DNA from: Lewinellaceae bacterium
Lineage (GTDB): Bacteria > Bacteroidota > Bacteroidia > Chitinophagales > Saprospiraceae
Assembly: GCA_020636075.1 (NCBI GenBank)
Contig: JACJYO010000003.1
Coordinates: 372,001 to 436,000 of the forward strand
Reading direction: 5' to 3'
Length of the DNA: 64,000 nucleotides
Each line of letters starts with the position of its first letter. Positions within the stretch are counted from its first letter, which is position 1. Of the stretch, positions 58,349 to 64,000 are shown piece after piece. The notes under the pieces are model-generated. The model searched no databases. It worked only from the letters and a program-made list of their open reading frames with translations, and was not told the origin of the DNA. A program made the position numbers and the translations under genes.

Positions 58349-58461
58349 CGCGAACTGTTAGTTCGCGATTGGGTAATGATAAATTTGCAACGCACTACGG
58401 TCTAGCTCAAATCCGGCACTATCCGCGATTTTTTTTTACGCGAACCAGCGGTTCGCGTTAC
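58345..58461. repeat. Composite element: two inverted 3-nt-loop hairpins with GTAAC/GTTAC ends
   Basis: Left hairpin CGCGAACT-GTT-AGTTCGCG (58,349-58,367) preceded by GTAA; right hairpin ACGCGAACC-AGC-GGTTCGCGT (58,438-58,458) followed by TAC. Read on opposite strands, the two are near copies (GTAACGCGAAC...GTTCGCG). They differ by a compensated T-A versus C-G closing pair. The ends supply the TAA stops of the lipid kinase (+) and the DUF4293 gene (-). Confidence 0.88.
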
Positions 58462-58907
58462 CTCAAACGATCCATCGAACGCACCAAAGCCTCGTCTTTC
58501 CGGATCGCCCGGGCTGCCAGCCAATTGAACAGGAGCGCGAGTATCGGGAAGCTCATGCCAAAGGTAATGTTGATCGTTCCGTTTTCGGGCACTTCACCCA
58601 GCGTGTTTTTCACCGTAATTCCCAGCAGCACCAACAACATGATGCCAATACCGGCACCGACGAGGGCTAGTCGCATTTGCAGGGAGCGGTTTTTAAACAA
58701 AAAAATAGCCGCAAGGGAAATTAAAACGCCAAGTCCGGTCAGACCCAGCAAACCCGGGTTGTCCAGCGGGTTGAGCACGCCGTCGGACAATGATGCCAGG
58801 GAGCGGGCAGGGTCGTCGGCAGGTGTTTGCAAGTATGGGAAAGCAAACTGGCCGCCAAGAGCACCGGCAGCCAGGAGTAGAAATATCGATTGGATACGTT
58901 GGATCAT
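58458..58907 (-). CDS. DUF4293-family small membrane protein
   Basis: A 149-residue integral membrane protein with four hydrophobic segments (MIQRIQSIFLLLAAGALGGQ, LGVLISLAAIFLFKNRSLQM, ALVGAGIGIMLLVLLGITVK, FPILALLFNWLAARAIRKDE). The pattern starting MIQRIQS(I/V)(F/Y)LLLA is the hallmark of DUF4293, a family restricted largely to Bacteroidota with no known function. I choose the start at 58,907, since the 11 upstream codons are not conserved in character. Its stop codon is formed by the GTTAC end of the composite hairpin element. Confidence 0.88.
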   Translation of the reverse strand: MIQRIQSIFLLLAAGALGGQFAFPYLQTPADDPARSLASLSDGVLNPLDNPGLLGLTGLGVLISLAAIFLFKNRSLQMRLALVGAGIGIMLLVLLGITVKNTLGEVPENGTINITFGMSFPILALLFNWLAARAIRKDEALVRSMDRLR

Positions 58908-58986
58908 AGGAACGCCGGCTGTTTTGTTGTCAGCGGGCAAAAGTACGGTTTATCCGCGATCGGTTTTTTTGGGATATATGTTTTCC

Positions 58987-59010
58987 ACGCCGACTACCAG
59001 TCGGCGTTAC
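58987..59010 (-). repeat. GTAACGC hairpin element overlapping the iscA stop codon
   Basis: On the minus strand GTAACGCCGACT-GGT-AGTCGGCGT: a 9-bp perfect stem and 3-nt loop. The TAA is the stop codon of the IscA-like gene. Confidence 0.85.
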
Positions 59011-59333
59011 ACGGCGAAGCTTTCCCCGCAACCACAGGTACGCGTGGCATTCGGATTGTTGAAATAAAATCCTTTGCCGTTCAGACCACCGGAAAATTCC
59101 AGCGTTGTATTGAACAGGTAGAGGAAGCTTTTCAAATCGGTGACAACTTTTACCCCGTTGTCTTCAAAAACCTGATCGTTGGGTTTCGACTCGTTGTCAA
59201 AATCGAGTTTGTAGGATAAGCCGGAGCAACCGCCCGATACGACACTGACCCGAAGGAAAAAGTCGTCGGCAATACTGCCCGAGTTTCGGACTTCGGTAAT
59301 TTTAGTCTTGGCGCTGTCTGCTACAAAGATCAT
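59007..59333 (-). CDS. iscA: IscA/ErpA-type iron-sulfur cluster carrier
   Basis: A-type carrier that accepts Fe-S clusters from the scaffold and delivers them to targets. At 108 residues it has the usual length. The three conserved cysteines are Cys36 in SGGCSGLSY and Cys100/Cys102 in TCGCGESF; NPNATRTCGCG is the family signature. It is the last gene of the iscS-iscU-iscA cluster, 23 bp from iscU. The assignment to IscA rather than SufA/ErpA follows from this position. Confidence 0.93.
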   Translation of the reverse strand: MIFVADSAKTKITEVRNSGSIADDFFLRVSVVSGGCSGLSYKLDFDNESKPNDQVFEDNGVKVVTDLKSFLYLFNTTLEFSGGLNGKGFYFNNPNATRTCGCGESFAV

Positions 59334-59356
59334 GGTGTGAAAAAAATTTAAGGTAC

Positions 59357-59779
59357 TCAGGCACTGGTTGCGGTGTTTTCCGCATTCGTCGGAACGATAC
59401 CATTTTTCTCCTGGTAGTCTTTGATGGCTGCTTTAATAGCATCTTCAGCCAGCACAGAACAGTGGATTTTCACGGGCGGCAACGCCAGTTCTTCCACAAT
59501 GTCCATGTTGTCGATGCGCATGGCATCTTCCACAGATTTGCCTTTCAGCCATTCGGTGGCCAGTGAAGATGATGCAATAGCGGAGCCACAACCAAACGTT
59601 TTGAATTTGGCATCACGGATCAGTCCGGTAGCGTCGTCAACTTCAATTTGCAGGCGCATTACGTCACCACATTCCGGGGCGCCGACTAAACCGGTACCTA
59701 CGTTTTTGCTGTTTTTATCCAGAACGCCGACGTTGCGCGGGTTTTTAAAATGATCCAAAACTTTATTGCTGTATGCCAT
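59357..59779 (-). CDS. iscU: Iron-sulfur cluster scaffold IscU
   Basis: Scaffold on which IscS builds [2Fe-2S] clusters. The 140-residue protein contains Cys37 with the nearby Asp39 (GAPECGDVM), Cys64 (FGCGSAIASSS) and Cys107 (KIHCSVLAEDAI). The LPPVK motif at 100-104, which is recognised by the HscA chaperone, is intact, although hscA/hscB are not in the window. The N-terminus MAYSNKVLDHFKNPRNVG is classical. It follows iscS by 150 bp. Confidence 0.96.
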   Translation of the reverse strand: MAYSNKVLDHFKNPRNVGVLDKNSKNVGTGLVGAPECGDVMRLQIEVDDATGLIRDAKFKTFGCGSAIASSSLATEWLKGKSVEDAMRIDNMDIVEELALPPVKIHCSVLAEDAIKAAIKDYQEKNGIVPTNAENTATSA

Positions 59780-59929
59780 GACAGATAATTGTTATTGTTT
59801 GCGATTGATTATTGTTTTTTGTTCTTGCCACTGATGCTGAATAAAAGTCCCCGGACAAAGTAGTAGATCCGGTAAAGCAATTTTGTAAACGGGTCGGGCG
59901 GACTTTGGATCGGCATGGCAAATTGGTAT

Positions 59930-61150
59930 TTAGTGCGCAGACCATTCAATTTTTGTCAGGTCTACACCGTCCTTATACATTTCCCAGATCGGGCTAAGGT
60001 CGCGCATGTGATTCACGCCATTGCTGACGGCCTCGATCGCGTAGTCCACATCTTCTTCGGTAGTAAAACGACCAAGAGAAAAGCGAATCGAAGAGTGCGC
60101 CAGGTCGTCGCCAAGGCCCATGCCTACCAGAACGTAGGATGGCTCCAGTGATGCTGATGTACAAGCCGAGCCGGATGAAACGGCAATATTTTGGTTGAAC
60201 GTCATCATAAGTCCCTCGCCCTCCACGTGTTTGAACGAAATGTTGGATACATGTGGCATGCGGCTTTGCGGGTTGCCGTTCACTTTGGTTTCTTCCAGTT
60301 TTGTAAGGGCTTTTTCCAGTTTGTCGCGCAATTGGCTGACACGTTCAGCATCCTGCGCCATTTCCAGGCGGGCAATTTCAGCGGCCTTGCCAAAGCCCAC
60401 GATACCGGGCACATTGAGCGTACCGGAGCGCATGCCGCGTTCGTGGCCACCACCATCCATCTGTGCGGTTACTTTGACCCGCGGGTTTTTGCGGCTCACA
60501 TAAAGCGCACCCACGCCTTTTGGGCCGTACATTTTATGGCCGGTGAATGACATCAGGTGAACACCTGTTTCGCGCGGGTTGGTTGGGATTTTCCCAACTG
60601 CCTGCGTGGCATCGCTGTGAAACAGTACGCCGTGTTTTTCGCAAATTTGTGCGATTTCGCGCATGGGCTGGATAACACCGGTTTCGTTGTTGGCCCACAT
60701 GATGGATACGAGAATAGTGCTCGGCTTAATCGCAGCGTCCAATTCAGCCAAATCAATCAGACCATCTTCCTTGACTTTCAGATAGGTTATCTCTGCGCCG
60801 AGTTTTTCCAGGTGCTTGCAGGTATCAAGAACCGCTTTGTGTTCGGTTTCTGCCGTGATGATATGGTTGCCTTTGCGGGCATACATCTCGAACACACCCT
60901 TGATCGCCAGGTTGTTGGCTTCAGTAGCACCCGATGTGAAAATAATTTCCTTTTCGTCGGCGCCGATCAATTGGGCAATTTGCTCGCGGGCGTAGTCCAC
61001 AGCTTCTTCTGCTTCCCAACCAAACTGGTGGCTGCGGCTCGCCGCATTGCCATGTTTTTCAAAGAAAAAAGGAATCATCGCTTCCACAACACGGGGGTCG
61101 CAGGGGGTGGTTGCGTTGTTATCCAGGTAAATTAATCTGCGCTTTTCCAT
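59930..61150 (-). CDS. iscS: Cysteine desulfurase IscS
   Basis: PLP enzyme that takes sulfur from cysteine for Fe-S clusters and thiolation. The 406-residue protein starts with RRLIYLDNNATTPCDPRVVE. It has the HNE/TEHKAVLDTC region, the PLP lysine in SFTGHKMYGPKGVGAL, and the mobile-loop cysteine in SSGSACTSASLEPSYVL, the group I (IscS) form. First gene of the isc cluster; an IscR regulator gene is not present next to it. A TATATTTG box (complement of 61,200-61,207) lies ~50 bp upstream. Confidence 0.96.
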   Translation of the reverse strand: MEKRRLIYLDNNATTPCDPRVVEAMIPFFFEKHGNAASRSHQFGWEAEEAVDYAREQIAQLIGADEKEIIFTSGATEANNLAIKGVFEMYARKGNHIITAETEHKAVLDTCKHLEKLGAEITYLKVKEDGLIDLAELDAAIKPSTILVSIMWANNETGVIQPMREIAQICEKHGVLFHSDATQAVGKIPTNPRETGVHLMSFTGHKMYGPKGVGALYVSRKNPRVKVTAQMDGGGHERGMRSGTLNVPGIVGFGKAAEIARLEMAQDAERVSQLRDKLEKALTKLEETKVNGNPQSRMPHVSNISFKHVEGEGLMMTFNQNIAVSSGSACTSASLEPSYVLVGMGLGDDLAHSSIRFSLGRFTTEEDVDYAIEAVSNGVNHMRDLSPIWEMYKDGVDLTKIEWSAH

Positions 61151-61199
61151 GCAGAGATGTATTTGTATTTAGATTGATTCTAAGTGAATTACAGGAACG

Positions 61200-61207
61200 C
61201 AAATATA
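61200..61207 (-). promoter_or_regulatory. Bacteroidota -7 promoter box for the isc operon
   Basis: CAAATATA on the + strand is TATATTTG on the minus strand, an exact TAnnTTTG match 50 bp before iscS. A convincing -33 element was not found. Confidence 0.55.
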
Positions 61208-61328
61208 ACAGCTTGCCACAAAAAAAGTTTGGACTTTTTTCTTTTGAACGGCATTTCGGAACCCGAATACTGTTTTTAAGTGTCTTAGGATCAATGTGGC
61301 CTTGGGAACCAGTAACTTTACCGGAGTT

Positions 61329-62462
61329 ATGAGTCAAACTACCGATTTTTTTGCAGAATTCCCGGCTGTTTCTAAAAAGCAATGGCTGGACCGGATAACA
61401 AAGGATTTAAAGGGTAAACCGCTGGAGGATCTCCATTGGCAATTAAATGGAGCCTTACGGATAGACCCCTTTGCGCATGCAGAGGACTATGCTTCACCAC
61501 CCTACCCACTGGCTTCTGCGGAACCGGGATGGGAAATTAACGAGGACGTCAAGCCGGAACCAACAGATGCTGCCAACCGGCAGGCCCTTGAAGCACTGGC
61601 TTTTGGCGTTGAAAGTCTGCACTTCCAGATCAATGGGGTTGACGAACTTCCTGAACTGCTTAATCGGGTGCATTTGGACTATATTAGCCTGCATTTTAGC
61701 GGTAAAGGCGTATCTGCCGGGCCGGCCGCCTTGCTGTCGGCACTTGGCACGGTTGCAAAAGATCAGGGTTTGGATTCAAAGGCTATTCGGGGTTCTTTGT
61801 TTTTCGATCCGGCTACAGCCGCAGTGCCCGACTGGCGCTATACCATTGACCTGCTGCAATATGCACACGGCGAATTCCCGGGAGTTCGCTGTCTGAGCAT
61901 TGATGGCGGCACTGCTTTTCAGGGTACGACACAGGTTGTTGAAGAATTGGCCACCTTGCTGAAGCGCGGTTCAACTTATCTGAAACAACTTACGGCACAT
62001 GGGCTACCCGCAAGTGCAGTGGCCAGCCAATTACAGTTTTGCCTGCACGTTGGCACCAGTTATTTCGTAGAAATTGCCAAACTGCGCGCTTTCAAATTGC
62101 TTTGGCTAAATATGCTGAAGGCATGGGGCGCACAACCGGAGTACCCGGTGCTGGATGTGCGTTTTTCGCCTTCGGGCTACACCGACGACTTGTACACCAA
62201 CATGATTCGAGCCACAACCATGGCTATGTCGGCGGTGTTGGGCGGCGCCAACCGACTCACTGTACAGCCGTATGATGCCGGGCGGGAAGCACAGGCGCAA
62301 TACCCGCAAGCCTTTGCACGGCGTATTGCCCGAAACGTGCAGCACTTGCTAAAGCTGGAGAGTGGCTTCGGTGAGTTTGCCGACCCTGCCGCAGGTAGTT
62401 TTTACATTGAAAAACTAACCCGCCAATTGGCAGAAGCTGCCTGGGAAAAGGTCATGCAATAG
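61329..62462 (+). CDS. mutA: Methylmalonyl-CoA mutase small (beta) subunit, short C-terminus
   Basis: Partner of the catalytic B12-dependent MutB in interconverting methylmalonyl-CoA and succinyl-CoA. The 377-residue protein shows the family blocks WLDRITKDLKGKPLEDLHWQ, the barrel region YTDDLYTNMIRATTMAMSAV and FGEFADPAAGSFYIEKLTRQ. It stops directly after LAEAAWEKVMQ, where Bacteroidota small subunits usually continue for ~80 or more residues, so the C-terminal part is missing. No mutB follows; a secreted protein gene does. The start MSQTTDFFAEFPAVSKKQW is chosen at 61,329. It may be a truncated but active subunit, a paralogue, or a decaying gene. Confidence 0.85.
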   Translation: MSQTTDFFAEFPAVSKKQWLDRITKDLKGKPLEDLHWQLNGALRIDPFAHAEDYASPPYPLASAEPGWEINEDVKPEPTDAANRQALEALAFGVESLHFQINGVDELPELLNRVHLDYISLHFSGKGVSAGPAALLSALGTVAKDQGLDSKAIRGSLFFDPATAAVPDWRYTIDLLQYAHGEFPGVRCLSIDGGTAFQGTTQVVEELATLLKRGSTYLKQLTAHGLPASAVASQLQFCLHVGTSYFVEIAKLRAFKLLWLNMLKAWGAQPEYPVLDVRFSPSGYTDDLYTNMIRATTMAMSAVLGGANRLTVQPYDAGREAQAQYPQAFARRIARNVQHLLKLESGFGEFADPAAGSFYIEKLTRQLAEAAWEKVMQ

Positions 62463-62583
62463 CATTTTCAGGATTGTAATGCCGAGCAAATCAGGTATTG
62501 TTTTTAATTTTAGTGATCTGAAAACCGAACCTGGACGCTGTTGCGTCCAACACACCTTTCCATTCACCAACACATCTAATCGT

Positions 62584-64000
62584 ATGAACAAATTGCTACT
62601 GCCCGTATTCGGAGCGCTTCTCGTTGTGCACTTGCTTGGCGCGCAAAACACATCCGACATTGTGGTCCCTGTCACGGTCACAACGTCTTCCAATCCACCG
62701 GTAATTAACCTGAGTTTTCCGGCAACAGCCAACGCGGTCAGCACACTGATCGGGCGAAAATTTATAAATCAGGTCAGTTGGAATTTTATCGTGCTACCGG
62801 CAAACAGCACCGGTTTTGCCGACAGCAGTGTTTTGTCCGGAATCGGTTATGAATACATTGTGATCAAACAGACCAGTGTGGCGCCTACCACCCGGGTCGG
62901 CTTGGTATATGCCGGCATTGAGGTGCCCGCGCCTACCTACCGGGGTAAAATGATTTTGCTGGTCGACGACCAATTATCTACACCATTGGCGATGGAACTG
63001 AACCGACTGGTCGACGATTTGCGGGGCGATGGCTGGCAGGTAATTCGAAGGGACGTGAACGTGGCGACAAGTTCGGTCAAGTCTATAAAAGCGGTATTGG
63101 CAGATATATATAACCAGGACCCGGATAACACCGTAACGGCACTTCTTTTTGGCGACATGCCTGTGCCTTATTCCGGCGACATCAATCCGGAAGGGGTTCC
63201 GGGCTACCAGGGCGCCCGCCCTACTGATTATTATTACAGCGATTTGGGCGAACAGTTCTGGACCGATACGTCGGTGAACAATACAACGGCCCTGCGCATG
63301 GCTTATCACAATGTACCCGGCGACGGCAAATTTGATCGAAGCCAAATTCCAACAGTCCCACCGACATTACCTGAAATGGTTGTCAGCAGGGTCGATTTTT
63401 CCAATTTGACGGATTGGGATGTTTCGCAAACCGAGCTCTACCGCCGCTATCTGGATAAAAACCACAAGTTTCGCAGTGGCGCCTACAAACCGGAAATGCA
63501 AACCCTGGTTGACGATAACCTTGGTTTTGCCGGTGGCGGCGCTTTTGCCCAAAATGGCTGGCGAAACGGCTACGCCCTGACCGGCGCCAGCTCAATTGTC
63601 CAGGGTGACTTTTTAGCCGATACCAAAAACCAGAGTTTTTTGTTGGGGTATGGTTGCGGCAATGGAAATTTTACCAATATCGTCGGTGTGGCCAATTCGG
63701 ATAATTTTAAGACCGATAGTGTTAACATTGTATTTCCGATGCTATTCGGCCCATTATGTGGCGATTGGGATTTTGACACCAACCCGCTTTTGCCCAGCGT
63801 ACTGGCTTCCAAAGGCGGCGCTCTTGCCACTGTCTGGGCCGGACTACCCAACTGGCATTTTCACCATATGGGTTTGGGCGAACCGATCCTGACCAGTACA
63901 CTTTGGGTGTGGATCAATAGTTTTCTGGCTAACCCTGTTTATCCGCCTAATGGCGCCGATGACCTGGTGCATGTCGGCTTGCTGGGCGATCCCAGTTTGC
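62584..64000 (+). CDS. Secreted C25 (gingipain)-like protein, partial at right edge
   Basis: The frame stays open to the window end (472 codons). A signal peptide (MNKLLLPVFGALLVVHLLGA, then Q) marks the start at 62,584; an earlier in-frame ATG at 62,479 is less likely. The region ~115-420 resembles the peptidase C25 fold: KMILLVDDQLSTPLAMELNR, ALLFGDMPVPYSG, PEMVVSRVDFSNL, then FLLGYGCGNGNF and MLFGPLCGDWDF. In gingipains the first of these last two blocks normally has the catalytic His (YxGHG) and the second the Cys. Here the first reads GYGCGNG without that His, so activity is doubtful. A T9SS sorting domain would lie beyond the edge if present. Family assignment is tentative. Confidence 0.6.
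   Translation, partial: MNKLLLPVFGALLVVHLLGAQNTSDIVVPVTVTTSSNPPVINLSFPATANAVSTLIGRKFINQVSWNFIVLPANSTGFADSSVLSGIGYEYIVIKQTSVAPTTRVGLVYAGIEVPAPTYRGKMILLVDDQLSTPLAMELNRLVDDLRGDGWQVIRRDVNVATSSVKSIKAVLADIYNQDPDNTVTALLFGDMPVPYSGDINPEGVPGYQGARPTDYYYSDLGEQFWTDTSVNNTTALRMAYHNVPGDGKFDRSQIPTVPPTLPEMVVSRVDFSNLTDWDVSQTELYRRYLDKNHKFRSGAYKPEMQTLVDDNLGFAGGGAFAQNGWRNGYALTGASSIVQGDFLADTKNQSFLLGYGCGNGNFTNIVGVANSDNFKTDSVNIVFPMLFGPLCGDWDFDTNPLLPSVLASKGGALATVWAGLPNWHFHHMGLGEPILTSTLWVWINSFLANPVYPPNGADDLVHVGLLGDPSL

Noticed and set aside
59763..59945. 60-codon minus-strand frame between iscS and iscU
   Set aside because: Low-complexity, no conserved motif, overlaps both neighbours; more likely spacer.

Overview
The window reads as chromosomal DNA of a member of the Bacteroidota, most likely the Saprospiria (Lewinella/Haliscomenobacter-like). 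This is inference. The signs are several secreted proteins with type IX secretion (T9SS) C-terminal sorting domains and SprB repeats, Bacteroidota-type promoters (TAnnTTTG at -7), weak or absent Shine-Dalgarno sequences, GSCFA and DUF4293 proteins, and a Na+-NQR locus. No tRNA, rRNA, CRISPR array or complete insertion sequence was seen.

Layout. 1-2.3 kb: nqrA and the start of nqrB, read leftward. 2.5-3.9 kb: an unknown helical-repeat protein. 4.1-11.7 kb: three consecutive large T9SS cargo proteins (propeller/DUF7619, dockerin-like, beta-helix plus SprB). 11.7-16.5 kb: HMG-CoA reductase and type 2 IPP isomerase (mevalonate route) flanking a desaturase and a fungal-like sphingolipid C9-methyltransferase homologue. 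16.7-21.5 kb: a SulP anion transporter and a membrane pyrophosphatase. 21.6-26.7 kb: two secreted unknowns, a macrodomain protein and an ALDH7-type dehydrogenase. 26.9-30.8 kb: a compact three-gene contractile-injection module (VgrG-like spike, PAAR tip, phage-type sheath) bracketed by a perfect 19-bp direct repeat. 30.8-42.1 kb: serine dehydratase, lipoprotein, aldo/keto reductase, 2-oxoglutarate dehydrogenase E1, ribosomal protein S20, PaaE-like reductase, D-Ala-D-Ala ligase and an O-antigen-ligase-like protein. 42.1-48 kb: padR-pspC pair, lipoprotein, diheme cytochrome c and ECF sigma factor. 48-58.9 kb: SDR, GSCFA protein, a two-gene operon with an intracellular trypsin-like protease, 2OG oxygenase, GT39-type transferase, OM beta-barrel, DJ-1/PfpI protein, solo HsdR_N nuclease domain, lipid kinase and DUF4293. 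59-61.2 kb: iscS-iscU-iscA. 61.3-64 kb: a short methylmalonyl-CoA mutase small subunit and a right-edge secreted C25-like protein.

Cross-cutting structure. A family of short near-perfect hairpins, nearly all with 3-nt loops closed by ACT/AGT or ACC/GGT, is scattered between genes. In four places its leading GTAA supplies the TAA stop codon of the neighbouring gene, and in one place a double hairpin is translated inside the GSCFA gene. A second family, long CACGGAG-type inverted repeats, occurs twice. The most unusual items are the orphan injection module with its flanking repeats, the stop-codon hairpin family, the intracellular protease/zinc-ribbon operon, and the desaturase/C9-methyltransferase pair.
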